Position numbers and translations under genes: made by a program. The notes below the pieces were generated by a model. The model was not told the origin of the DNA. It was given only the letters and a program-made list of their open reading frames with translations, and ran no database searches. Shown in pieces: positions 25,213 through 34,264 of a DNA stretch of 64,000 bases. The DNA comes from an uncultured Colwellia sp. (GTDB taxonomy: Bacteria > Pseudomonadota > Gammaproteobacteria > Enterobacterales > Alteromonadaceae). The stretch is taken from assembly GCA_913061475.1 (NCBI GenBank), contig CAJXUN010000001.1:1-64000 (forward strand), written 5' to 3'. The stretch's first letter is position 1, and each line of letters opens with the position of its first letter.

Positions 25213-26331
25213 ATGAAACACTTGTTAATACACACTATGTTCAGAAATTGTCTGATATTGTTATTTTTTATACTAGCGCTGAAAGTTAGTGCGATTGAAG
25301 TCGAAAATTTGTACAGTGCGCGAGTTGCTGTTGCCTCACAATCGTTAGGTGATCGCAATCAAGCACTTAAAAGTGCCTTGCGAGTCATTTTAGTTAAGGT
25401 CGGCGGTAAAGAAATCCAGCATCCAGTCATTGATCAGGCAATAAGAAACTACAACCAATATGTCACCCAGTATCAATATATTCGTCATGATAATAAAACC
25501 TTATTAAATGTTTCTTTCGACGAAGCCAAGATCAATAGTTTATTTAAAGAAAGTGATTTAGCTATTTGGGGAAGGTTAAGGCCACAAGTGATGGTTTGGC
25601 TAGTTGAAGAAGATGGTTTTGAACGAAAAATAATTTCCTCAACTTCTCAGTCATTGTTACCTAATACTATTAATGATTTCTCTCAATTACGTGGTTTACC
25701 TTTAGTGATGCCAATTATGGATCTAACCGATCTAACCGCTTTGACCTTATCCGATGTTTGGGGGCGTTTTTCACAACCTGTTGCACAAGCATCTGCACGT
25801 TATATGGCAGAAGCTGTTGTGGTGATCAGAATTTCTAATTCGAGCTTAGTGACGGTTGATGATCCGGACGCAGAATGCTCACTTTGCCAAACAAAAAGTT
25901 TAGTGGTGGACTGGAGCTTAATGACTGACGCACAACGTGAGTATGCGCAAGTCTTTAGTGAGCAGTATCTAGGCGACAACGTTGATGAATTATTAGTCAG
26001 CGCGCTATCTGATATAACTGATATTATCTACCAAAAATATGCATTATCAACCACCAACAGTAATGAATTTGAGATTGACGTTGCTAATATAGAGTCATTA
26101 GCCGAATTAATTGCTGTATCAGAATTTCTGGCTGATTTGTCGGCAGTGCAGTCAATACAGCTAGTTAGTGCGCAAGGGACAAACCGACGTTTTAAATTGT
26201 CGTTGATTGGCTCACAACAAGCATTATTTGCCTCATTAAAATTAAGTGAGCAGTTAAATCGATTTATCGATCCCTTAGCTGAACGTGAAGGCATAAATCA
26301 AGTACCGGTATTTTATTGGGGAAAGAAGTGA
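25213..26331 (+). CDS. DUF2066 domain-containing protein
   Basis: 372 residues with a signal peptide (about 1-27). VENLYSARVAVASQSLGDRNQALKSALRVILVKVGG and QYVTQYQYI are the DUF2066 core. The rest carries a periplasmic domain with CSLC. The family is regularly found between purM and hda in marine gammaproteobacteria. Its role is unknown. It overlaps hda by four bases. Confidence 0.88.
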   Translation: MKHLLIHTMFRNCLILLFFILALKVSAIEVENLYSARVAVASQSLGDRNQALKSALRVILVKVGGKEIQHPVIDQAIRNYNQYVTQYQYIRHDNKTLLNVSFDEAKINSLFKESDLAIWGRLRPQVMVWLVEEDGFERKIISSTSQSLLPNTINDFSQLRGLPLVMPIMDLTDLTALTLSDVWGRFSQPVAQASARYMAEAVVVIRISNSSLVTVDDPDAECSLCQTKSLVVDWSLMTDAQREYAQVFSEQYLGDNVDELLVSALSDITDIIYQKYALSTTNSNEFEIDVANIESLAELIAVSEFLADLSAVQSIQLVSAQGTNRRFKLSLIGSQQALFASLKLSEQLNRFIDPLAEREGINQVPVFYWGKK

Positions 26332-27038
26332 AAAAAGTTTCGCAATTAACCTTGTCGGTGCAATTACCTGATGATGAAACTTTTGCCAGTTTTCAAAGTG
26401 AAAGTAATCAAATGGTGGTACAGCAAGTTACCTATTTTCTTGATCACATCGGTGATGTTAACAAGCAGGTACATAGTTTATATTTGTTTGGTTTAACGGG
26501 TGTTGGCAAAAGCCACTTATTACATGCAAGTTGTGCGTATGCCGATACCTTAGGCGTAACGTCTTTATGTTTGTCATTTTCCGAACTTACGCAACTTTCG
26601 GTTGATGTCCTTGAAGGCTTAGAGAACATAGATTTAGTTTGTTTAGATGATATTCAATTAATTGCCGGTAATAAAAAATGGCAACAGGGCGTTTTTGATT
26701 TATACAATCGCATGGTTGAGCAAAATAAGTGTTTGATTATTACGGGTGACCAAAGCGTCGCGCAGTTGAATATTAGCTTGCCAGATTTAGTATCACGATT
26801 AGGTTGGGGCTTAACCGAACAATTAAAGCCATTAACCGATACCGAAAAGTCATTTGCCTTACAATATCGTGCGCAACAACGTGGCTTGTTTATCAGTGAT
26901 GACGTAGCGAGTTTTCTGATTAATCGTTTGTCACGCGATATGGGCAGCTTACTTGCCGCTTTGGAGCAGCTTGATCAGGCTTCAATTAGGGAGCAGCGTC
27001 GTATTACTATTCCCTTTATTAAAGATGTGCTGTTTTAA
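26328..27038 (+). CDS. hda: DnaA regulatory inactivator Hda
   Basis: 236 residues from GTG at 26328, which overlaps the previous stop (GTGA); an upstream in-frame TTG at 26316 is less likely. The N-terminal QLTLSVQLPDDETFASF is the beta-clamp-binding region. GLTGVGKSHLLHAS is the Walker A and LVCLDDIQLIAG Walker B. LVSRLGWGLTEQL is the sensor/arginine region. With the DNA-loaded clamp it stimulates ATP hydrolysis by DnaA after initiation. Confidence 0.93.
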   Translation: MKKVSQLTLSVQLPDDETFASFQSESNQMVVQQVTYFLDHIGDVNKQVHSLYLFGLTGVGKSHLLHASCAYADTLGVTSLCLSFSELTQLSVDVLEGLENIDLVCLDDIQLIAGNKKWQQGVFDLYNRMVEQNKCLIITGDQSVAQLNISLPDLVSRLGWGLTEQLKPLTDTEKSFALQYRAQQRGLFISDDVASFLINRLSRDMGSLLAALEQLDQASIREQRRITIPFIKDVLF

Positions 27039-27044
27039 GTCAGT

Positions 27045-29021
27045 TTAAAAGTCTAAGTAAAATAGCTTTTTACGCTCTCGTACCGGGACTTTCTTTTCAA
27101 AAAATTGTTTACCATTGGCATTAATTCTTTGATTGTTATTCTCTTTTAGCAATAAATTATCTGCTGAGGCTTTATGCGCTTGGCTGACTGTTGGACTAAT
27201 AGCTAAATTTTCTGCCCAGGTTTTTCCGCTCATCATTGCGATAGGGGCAGATAGGTTGCTTATTATCTCGGCGGCCTCATCAAATTCAGGCAATATACGC
27301 CGAGTGACATAGTCTACTCTAGGTTTAATATTAGGATCACCAATGCGGCCACGTTGTCCCCAAGTTACTCGATATTCCTCGTTTGCACTCTGCGGCAGAT
27401 TAGTAATGGCAATATCTCGATCAACATTGTAACGTGCTTTCATCATTATGGCGTCGAATAACATGGCATAGTCTTCACGTTTACTTGAATAATTGTAAAA
27501 GTGTGGTGCATGTTCAGGACTAAAAAATGTAGTAACATCACTCGGGCTATAGTTATTCTCGGTATCTGTAGCAGTTTCGCCGTTATAACGTATTTGTGCC
27601 AAACGATACATCTGGGTGCCATTTAACGGCATTGCCGTACTCAACTTATCAGATTCGATGCCTGTCCCTTGCTGTCTTTGGTCAACAGAATCGAGTATAC
27701 GGTCAGTTTTCGTTAAGTTTGCCCACGTACTTTGCGGAAAGTAATCATTTGCGTGTGCGAGCTCATGGTACATCAAAGCCGCTAGTTGATAGATGCCATC
27801 ATCTGCATCACGTGTGGAACGTAATTCTTTTGGATATGAAAAACTGGCGTACTGATTGTTTTTTACAAAGCGCCACGGCATGAAAAAATTTAATGTTTGG
27901 CCAAATGATGAGCGAAAATCAGGCGCTTGATTTATCGTGTCTCTTTCGTCTGGCGTTAACCAAAGGTTATTTGGATCTAAATGTATAGCCCCTGTAACTG
28001 CCCAATAGTAGGACGGACGAATATCAGATGAAATCACAATGGCAGTGGTGGCGCGCAGTAGGTTCTTAAAATCGCCGTGTTGGTCATTGTTTTGCAAAAA
28101 CTCTTTGAATCTTCGCCCCATCCAATGATGAGAAACGAGTACTCGATCCATGATATCGTCAATATCAGGTGTGGTGGTGTCGTGGGCAATTAGCGGCAAT
28201 TCATTGAAACGACAAGTTGTTCTAAAATCAATGCTATTGCTGTAAACACATTGTGATAAAACGCTAGCATATGGCGAATTGGCATTGAACGGCAATACAT
28301 TGGCTAACCGCGTATCGTAAGCAATGTTATCATCGGTGCTAATTGCAGTGGCATTTTCAACTAATATAGTAACAGTATCTTGATAACGTGAAGCATCATC
28401 TGAGGCACTAACGGTAAATGTTAGCAAGCTATCGGCGCTAACAGCAGGCGCATTAAAAAACACCGTTGTTTTTCCTGCCGTTGATTCACTAAAAGTTACC
28501 GCTGGTCCCGATGTTTGCTGCCATTGAATACTCTCGCTGCTTATTGTTGAGTTTTCTAAGTAGGCGCTTAAAGATACGTCACTGCCTTCTAATGCCGCAT
28601 GACCTAACCTAGCGGATACTTGGTTGCTTTCATCTGACACAACGACGGTATGGCTGAGTGTTTCATTGGTGCCATTGCGATTAAAACTAACTTGAAAGCT
28701 GTAATCACCGGCTGTTGGGGGCGTAAAAGCGATAGCTTTTGAATTTTTGGCGTGAAAGATTAGTTCACTGCCTGCGGTTTGCTGCCAAGTTATATTACTT
28801 AAGGTGTCGTTTGGGTAATAAAGGAATAGCTCGACGGGCTGTGCAATTTTGCTGGCTTCATCAATGGCGATAATACCTGTTTGAGTGACAATGGGCGTAA
28901 AATCATTATTATTATTATTGTCATCTGAACTGTCAGAGCTACCACCACATCCTTGTAATATCATCGTGAGTATCAAAAGAGTGTGTAAAATGTTTTTTTT
29001 TGTCATTTGAATCTTTTTCAT
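27045..29021 (-). CDS. Lipoprotein with Ig/PKD-like repeats and an HExxH peptidase-like domain
   Basis: 658 residues. Lipobox LQGC with Cys25, then a Ser/Asp/Asn linker. Two PKD/REJ-like beta domains (about 45-130 and 131-225) share WQQTSG-type motifs. The C-terminal half has MYHELAHANDYF with HELAH at 419-423, a zincin-like motif, and many Asp/Trp. It is probably a surface-exposed protease or a relative; the third zinc ligand is not identified. It converges with hda by six bases and is not part of the conserved hda-arsC neighbourhood, so it may be an insertion. Confidence 0.65.
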   Translation of the reverse strand: MKKIQMTKKNILHTLLILTMILQGCGGSSDSSDDNNNNNDFTPIVTQTGIIAIDEASKIAQPVELFLYYPNDTLSNITWQQTAGSELIFHAKNSKAIAFTPPTAGDYSFQVSFNRNGTNETLSHTVVVSDESNQVSARLGHAALEGSDVSLSAYLENSTISSESIQWQQTSGPAVTFSESTAGKTTVFFNAPAVSADSLLTFTVSASDDASRYQDTVTILVENATAISTDDNIAYDTRLANVLPFNANSPYASVLSQCVYSNSIDFRTTCRFNELPLIAHDTTTPDIDDIMDRVLVSHHWMGRRFKEFLQNNDQHGDFKNLLRATTAIVISSDIRPSYYWAVTGAIHLDPNNLWLTPDERDTINQAPDFRSSFGQTLNFFMPWRFVKNNQYASFSYPKELRSTRDADDGIYQLAALMYHELAHANDYFPQSTWANLTKTDRILDSVDQRQQGTGIESDKLSTAMPLNGTQMYRLAQIRYNGETATDTENNYSPSDVTTFFSPEHAPHFYNYSSKREDYAMLFDAIMMKARYNVDRDIAITNLPQSANEEYRVTWGQRGRIGDPNIKPRVDYVTRRILPEFDEAAEIISNLSAPIAMMSGKTWAENLAISPTVSQAHKASADNLLLKENNNQRINANGKQFFEKKVPVRERKKLFYLDF

Positions 29022-29280
29022 CCATGCTTCTATTTAAATACCTAAGTACATTAGCAGACCTGCGAAAGGGCAATTAAGTTCCGAGCAATACTCTATAGAT
29101 TTATATATCAGTCTATACCACCATTTTTAAACAATGTTAATTAGATAAAAAAGGGCAATAGTAAGGTAATACTATGATAAGTTGTTTTATTTTGCTATTA
29201 GAGGTGAAAATACTAGCACCAAGTTGGGCTGAATGCCTTTTTAGTGCTAGTGAGTGATGTGAAAGCTAAGCGTCACTGAA

Positions 29281-29676
29281 TTATTCGGCCTTCTTTTTAC
29301 GAATACTTAAACCTAATTCTTGTCCACGATATTTTGCATAATAACTACCGGCAATAAACATAATGCTAGCAAAAAATAGCTCGCCAATTGCCCATAGTTT
29401 TTCATCTGCCGAAACCCATAAGGTAGTTAAGCTATGCAGAAAATAAATCATAACAATAAAGTTTGACCAAGCGTAGGTATATGGGTTGCCCTGTACTAAG
29501 CCTTTTAAGGGGAATAATAACGGCAGGACAAACATGACTAAGGTTAGGGGAACCGATAGTGCGGTATCATCACTGATGAAAATTAGCCAAAACGGCATAT
29601 AAAACAGCAATGAAAAATAGCCAAACAAGGTTATTTGTTTGAGTGTAGACGTTGAAAATAGAGGTTTGTTTATCAT
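29281..29676 (-). CDS. DUF2069 membrane protein
   Basis: 131 residues with four membrane helices and the ending YYAKYRGQELGLSIRKKK. LFPLKGLVQGNPYTYAW matches DUF2069, which normally sits beside arsC/yfgD and hda in gammaproteobacteria. It lies 6 bases after arsC on the same strand. Confidence 0.82.
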   Translation of the reverse strand: MINKPLFSTSTLKQITLFGYFSLLFYMPFWLIFISDDTALSVPLTLVMFVLPLLFPLKGLVQGNPYTYAWSNFIVMIYFLHSLTTLWVSADEKLWAIGELFFASIMFIAGSYYAKYRGQELGLSIRKKKAE

Positions 29677-29682
29677 TATTAT

Positions 29683-30033
29683 TTAATCATTATCCGGCAT
29701 GAGTGAAAGTACATTTTCGGGCGGGCGACCGATAATGGCACGAGTATTATCGGTGACAATAGGGCGTTCAATCAGTTTAGGGGTTGCGACCATAGCGGCT
29801 ATTAATGTCGCGTCATCGGCGTTGGCCAAGTTTTGTTCTTTAAATTCAGCTTCTTTGCTTCGCATCATCTCGCGCGGAGAAACCTTTAGTAAGGTCATTA
29901 ATTGCGATATTTCGGCTGTGTTCAGTGGTGCTTTTAAATACTCAACAATAGTGACTGGTTGATTATTATCTTCGATAAGTGCCAACGTTTGTCGGCTTTT
30001 TGAGCAACGAGGGTTGTGATAAATTGTTAACAT
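29683..30033 (-). CDS. arsC: ArsC-family reductase (YfgD type)
   Basis: 116 residues with IYHNPRCSKSRQTLALIE holding the redox Cys, and LIERPIVTDNTRAIIGRPPENVL, the usual ArsC ending. Chromosomal YfgD-like proteins are glutaredoxin-coupled arsenate-reductase homologues, but no ars operon is nearby, so arsenate reduction is only one option. Confidence 0.88.
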   Translation of the reverse strand: MLTIYHNPRCSKSRQTLALIEDNNQPVTIVEYLKAPLNTAEISQLMTLLKVSPREMMRSKEAEFKEQNLANADDATLIAAMVATPKLIERPIVTDNTRAIIGRPPENVLSLMPDND

Positions 30034-30083
30034 TTTCTTCTCTTAAAGTGGTTTAGATTAATTAATGCTATTTTAGCTGATTT

Positions 30084-31541
30084 TTATAAACGCTTAAGCT
30101 TTTCTTGTTGTTCTTGCAATTGCAATATGCGGCCTTTCATGCGTTTTTTCAATAACGGGTTATCTTCAACAAAGTTATAGCCGGTTTGCAATTCATCAAC
30201 CGCTTTAGGATAGGCGCCAAGTAAGGCGTAAACTTCGGCTTTGGTGGCATGCATTAATGCCATTTTATCTTGTTTTCGATAAATTTCTGTTAATAAGTCA
30301 TTGGCAATAAAGTGCTTTGGACTCACGACTAAAAAGTTCTGTAGCAACATCTCAGCTTTACTATATTGCTCAGCTTCACTTAATACGTTGGCATAATTTA
30401 GCGTAACAACCTGATTATTCGGCATTAAAAGATTAAGTTCAGCTAACATGCTTATTGCTTTGTCGTATGCTTTTACGGCGATATAGGCGTCGGTGAGGGC
30501 ATCGGCATAAAATAAGTTTTTCTTATCAGCACTCAATAACGCTTCAAGTTGGTTGATAGCCGTTTGATAGTCTTTGTTTTCATAATGAGATAGGGCTAGA
30601 CCATATTGTGCCGCTGCCTTGACCGCGTAACGTTGTTTGTCTAACGTTTGTTGAAAATTAATAACATTATCTTTCGCATTATGTTCATAGCGGGCAGTAA
30701 TTCGTGCTTTTGCGAGCTCAAACTCTAAGCTTGGTGCTAATGGCCGAGGTGAGTAATTATGTGCTCTTATTCTTGCATCTGAAATTCTAGACTCTGGCAG
30801 TGGGTGGGTTAGTAACATTGCAGGTGGCTTTGACTTGTATCGATATTTCTCCGCCATAGCAGCGAAAAAATCAGGAGCGCCTTGTGGATTAAAACCACTG
30901 TTTGCTAGTAGTGTGATACCCACTCGATCGGCTTCTTGCTCATTGCCGCGAGTATAATTTATGCTTGCTTGTTGAGATGCTGCCATTGTTGTACTTAGCG
31001 CTGCCAGACCGACACTTGGGTTTATCAAGGTCAGTAAAACACCAGAAATCATCCCTGCCATGGTTAACGGTTGTGATTTGTTTTGTGATTCTAACCTTCT
31101 TGCCAAGTGGCGTTGTGTCACATGTGATATTTCGTGAGCGACGACAGAAGCGAGTTCACTTTCAGTGCTTGCTGTCGTGATCAGGCCGCTGTGAATAGCA
31201 ATATGGCCACCAAAAAAGGCAAATGCATTTAATTCTTCATTGCGGATGATAAAAAATTCAAAACTATAATTTACGTCTTTGGCATTTCGCACCATGCGAT
31301 TACCTAAATCATTGATATACTCCATTAACACGGGATCGTTTAATATCGGTTGCGTTGCGCGAATTTGCCGCATCATTTCGCTACCTATTTGGCGCTCTTT
31401 TTCAATCGATAAAACACTAACACCGGCTGAACCTATTTCAGGCAGTTTATTTTTATTACTTTCTACATTTGCGGCAAATACACTGCTGGTGAACGATGTC
31501 GCTAAGGCAAGTGAAATGATAAGCGGCTTTAATTTAAACAA
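30084..31541 (-). CDS. bepA: Outer-membrane assembly protease/chaperone BepA
   Basis: 485 residues. Signal peptide 1-23, then the M48 peptidase domain with HEISH at 136-140 and the third ligand in NEQEADRVG near 203. The C-terminal half (about 270-480) is TPR-like. In E. coli BepA (YfgC) matures LptD and degrades stalled BAM substrates in the periplasm. It is next to arsC and perM, as in E. coli and relatives. Confidence 0.93.
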   Translation of the reverse strand: MFKLKPLIISLALATSFTSSVFAANVESNKNKLPEIGSAGVSVLSIEKERQIGSEMMRQIRATQPILNDPVLMEYINDLGNRMVRNAKDVNYSFEFFIIRNEELNAFAFFGGHIAIHSGLITTASTESELASVVAHEISHVTQRHLARRLESQNKSQPLTMAGMISGVLLTLINPSVGLAALSTTMAASQQASINYTRGNEQEADRVGITLLANSGFNPQGAPDFFAAMAEKYRYKSKPPAMLLTHPLPESRISDARIRAHNYSPRPLAPSLEFELAKARITARYEHNAKDNVINFQQTLDKQRYAVKAAAQYGLALSHYENKDYQTAINQLEALLSADKKNLFYADALTDAYIAVKAYDKAISMLAELNLLMPNNQVVTLNYANVLSEAEQYSKAEMLLQNFLVVSPKHFIANDLLTEIYRKQDKMALMHATKAEVYALLGAYPKAVDELQTGYNFVEDNPLLKKRMKGRILQLQEQQEKLKRL

Positions 31542-31543
31542 AT

Positions 31544-32179
31544 TTAATTTTCCATGTTGTCGGGTGTATCGAAGCTATCAATCGGCTGAGATTGTGAATG
31601 CTTACGATGAATTTCTTGACAAAACTCAGCAATTGAAAAGCCTTTAATGTCGATAATATGAAATGACCGGGCTAATAATTGAATCAGTTCATCAACACGC
31701 TGGTTGGCATAGCGAATGAGCGCATAGTCAGCTTTGTCACCTTTTTGAAAGGTATAGACAATAAAAGGAATTAATGAGTTCAATCTAAACAACATTTGCA
31801 TTGTTTCAGGTGTCCACTTTATAAATGGGCAATTTGGGTTGTTCAGTTGAGTTTGAAGTATACGTTCACCGTTTACGATGGGATAGCAATGCAATTCATA
31901 GTGCTGGTCCGTCATACTATGATACAGCATAATTTGCGGTTTATTTGCCGCTTCATGCTTGCCTGAGGGTAATTTTATTTCACCTAAGAGACTAAAGTTC
32001 CAATTACTATGATCAAGTAATTGTTTAAAAGCGCTGTCAAAACCATGGGTTAAAATGCCATCAATATCACTTATTGAACTGGTCGCCAATTGATAAATGG
32101 TCGGTATATCGCCCCAATTTATCTTTTTTTTGTAGGCATTGATTTCTTTAAGGTTTGGATTATCAGAAAGCTCGCTCAT
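31544..32179 (-). CDS. Conserved-looking protein of unknown function beside bepA
   Basis: 211 residues, no signal peptide or membrane segment. It includes FSLLGEIKLPSGKHEAANKPQIMLYHSMTDQHYELHCYPI and a C-terminal GFSIAEFCQEIHRKH. I do not recognise a family. It ends two bases before the bepA start on the same strand, so the two are almost certainly co-transcribed. Confidence 0.6.
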   Translation of the reverse strand: MSELSDNPNLKEINAYKKKINWGDIPTIYQLATSSISDIDGILTHGFDSAFKQLLDHSNWNFSLLGEIKLPSGKHEAANKPQIMLYHSMTDQHYELHCYPIVNGERILQTQLNNPNCPFIKWTPETMQMLFRLNSLIPFIVYTFQKGDKADYALIRYANQRVDELIQLLARSFHIIDIKGFSIAEFCQEIHRKHSQSQPIDSFDTPDNMEN

Positions 32180-32290
32180 TTAACCTCTTTACATTATTAG
32201 AAAAATACATCAAAAGAATGCGTTAATGTCATTGTAATCAATTGTCGCAAATTAGATAATCAAACAAAAGCACTGTGCATATTTTTATTT

Positions 32291-32515
32291 ATGATATACG
32301 AATACGATGCTACACAAGATAAATGCCCAGTTCCACTGGTAAATTTACGCTTGTTACTTAGAAAACTAACACCCTTTGATAGTTGTTTGATACGCCTTTG
32401 TGATAATGGCTCTAAAAAAGATATTCCTAAATTGTTAATGAAACAAGGGTTTTATTTTGAACAACGGAAAGTTAATGAGCATATTGTTGAATTAACAATA
32501 AGAATGGAAAAGTAA
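32291..32515 (+). CDS. TusA/SirA-family sulfur carrier protein
   Basis: 74 residues, the size of TusA. The motif DKCPVPLVNLRLLLRKL has Cys12 in the family's C-P-x-P box. TusA homologues relay persulfide sulfur for tRNA and molybdenum cofactor. This copy is beside perM, not the classic tusA location, so its partner is unclear. It is 5 bases upstream of perM. Confidence 0.82.
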   Translation: MIYEYDATQDKCPVPLVNLRLLLRKLTPFDSCLIRLCDNGSKKDIPKLLMKQGFYFEQRKVNEHIVELTIRMEK

Positions 32516-32520
32516 ATATT

Positions 32521-33594
32521 ATGGTTTCTCTGTTTAGCGATTGGTACAAAAGAAATTTTTCAGACCCGAGTGCAGTAACCTTATTGGTTATTTTGATTTG
32601 TACGTTTTTATTCGTTTATTTTTTTAGTAATTTACTGATGCCGGTATTTGTTGCCGTCGCGATTGCTTTTTTATTAGACCTACCGGTTAATAAGCTTTCT
32701 CAGCTTGGCTTGTCTAGAGGCTTAGCCGTGATCATGGTGGTTTCTGCGTTTGTTGGCTTGTCGTTAGTTGGAGTGTTGGGATTAATGCCGGTGATTTGGC
32801 AGCAAAGTAGTAATTTATTACAAGAAGTGCCACAAATGGTTGGGCAAGGACACACTTATTTATTGGCTTTACCCGAGCAATATCCAGGTTTAGTCAGTGT
32901 TGAACAAATTGCTAATGTTATTACTTTAGTAAATGATAAACTGATCGAATGGGGCGAAGTGGCCTTAAAAGCATCACTTAATTCCATCTCTAATGTTGTT
33001 GCACTATTGATTTATCTTATTTTAGTACCCTTGATGGTTTTTTTCTTTCTGAAAGATAAAAGTGTGCTCTTTAATAGCTTACGAAAATTTCTGCCAAAAG
33101 ATCGCCGAATGGCAAAACAAGTGGGTATTGAAATGAATCAACAAATTATGAATTACATTCGCGGTAAGTTGATTGAAATTATTATTATCGGCGCGGCATC
33201 AACCATTGCATTTATTGCCTTAGGACTTAATTACCCCGTATTGCTCGGCGTATTGGTTGGTTTGTCGGTACTGGTACCCTATGTTGGTGCGACGATTGTC
33301 ACCTTACCGGTATTACTTGTGGCTTTATTTCAATTTGGCACCAGCGCAGAGTTTGGTTATGTAATGCTTGCCTATGGCATCATTCAAGCCTTAGATGGTA
33401 ACTTATTGGTACCTTTGCTTTTTTCTGAAGCGGTCAACCTTCATCCGGTCACTATTATTATTGCAGTGATATTGTTTGGTGGTTTATGGGGTTTTTGGGG
33501 GGTGTTTTTTGCCATTCCATTAGCCACGCTCGTTAAAGCGGTACTTAATGCTTGGTCAACTACGACCCAGCATGACGCCATCCCCGTAAAATAA
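32521..33594 (+). CDS. perM: AI-2E family transporter PerM
   Basis: 357 residues, eight membrane helices in the AI-2E family layout. IYLILVPLMVFFFLKDK and YVGATIVTLPVLLVALFQFG..YGIIQALDGNLLVPLLFSEAVNLHP are conserved. PerM of E. coli lies near bepA, as here. The substrate is not settled. Confidence 0.88.
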   Translation: MVSLFSDWYKRNFSDPSAVTLLVILICTFLFVYFFSNLLMPVFVAVAIAFLLDLPVNKLSQLGLSRGLAVIMVVSAFVGLSLVGVLGLMPVIWQQSSNLLQEVPQMVGQGHTYLLALPEQYPGLVSVEQIANVITLVNDKLIEWGEVALKASLNSISNVVALLIYLILVPLMVFFFLKDKSVLFNSLRKFLPKDRRMAKQVGIEMNQQIMNYIRGKLIEIIIIGAASTIAFIALGLNYPVLLGVLVGLSVLVPYVGATIVTLPVLLVALFQFGTSAEFGYVMLAYGIIQALDGNLLVPLLFSEAVNLHPVTIIIAVILFGGLWGFWGVFFAIPLATLVKAVLNAWSTTTQHDAIPVK

Positions 33595-33604
33595 TACGCT
33601 AAAG

Positions 33605-33640
33605 ATAAATCAATACTCTGTTTGATGAGTATTGATTTAT
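33605..33640 (+). repeat. Hairpin after perM (possible terminator)
   Basis: ATAAATCAATACT (33605-33617) and AGTATTGATTTAT (33628-33640) pair over 13 bases. No T-run follows, so termination is uncertain. Confidence 0.5.
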
Positions 33641-33843
33641 TAGCTACTAATATCATTGTCACCTTTGCGAACTGATAACGAAAAGCCGTGTTTTTTTTGC
33701 GTTTCATTACCTATGAATCGCCTGCTTGCATCTATACTTATCTAATCGCGGTTATCGGATTATCACGATCCAGATAAGTCATCCCTTAATTATTTATCTA
33801 TTTTATTCTTCCTTGTTTTCAAGCATTCCAATCTTGTCATTGT

Positions 33844-33887
33844 GTGATTTAAATCAAAACAAAATATTATGTCTATGCCAATATTAG
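33844..33887 (+). promoter_or_regulatory. FNR/Dnr-type box and promoter of the heme d1 operon
   Basis: GTGATTTAAATCAA at 33844-33857 differs by one base from the FNR/Anr/Dnr consensus TTGAT-N4-ATCAA. A TATTAG at 33882-33887 lies at the distance of a class II activator site with its -10 box. It is 63 bases before nirC. Anaerobic or nitric-oxide-responsive expression is therefore likely; the regulator cannot be named. Confidence 0.7.
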
Positions 33888-33919
33888 CCTGAAATTAAGG
33901 TGCTGGTAAGGGCGTAACA

Positions 33920-34264
33920 ATGAAATTATCTAAACGGATTTTAACGACATTAGCGAGTACCTTTGTGCTTGTCTCTGGCAACTTCAATGTCGTGGCAGAA
34001 GAATTGACAGCTGCACGGGAGATACAACTTGTTCATATGGTGAAGCAAGATTGTGGCTCTTGCCATGGTATGACACTAAAAGGTGGTCTAGGTCCAACAT
34101 TACTGCCCGATTCGATGAATAAACTGCCCTTAAATGCAATAAAGAATACTATTTTATTCGGTCGTCCTGGGACGGCAATGCCGCCATGGCAATCTATTTT
34201 GACCGAGCAAGAAGCACTGTGGATCAGCCAACAATTACAACAAGGTATCGCAACTCATGATTAA
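33920..34264 (+). CDS. nirC: c-type cytochrome NirC
   Basis: 114 residues. Signal peptide to about 27 (VVAEE). One heme c site CGSCHG (Cys45, Cys48, His49) and the distal Met87 in GTAMPPW. NirC is a small periplasmic cytochrome in nir clusters, believed to donate electrons or assist cd1 maturation. It overlaps nirF by 8 bases and is first in a nine-gene run. Confidence 0.85.
   Translation: MKLSKRILTTLASTFVLVSGNFNVVAEELTAAREIQLVHMVKQDCGSCHGMTLKGGLGPTLLPDSMNKLPLNAIKNTILFGRPGTAMPPWQSILTEQEALWISQQLQQGIATHD

Noticed and set aside
33605-33640. Calling the hairpin after perM a firm terminator
   Set aside because: The 13-bp stem is convincing but there is no T-run after it, so it is listed only as a repeat.
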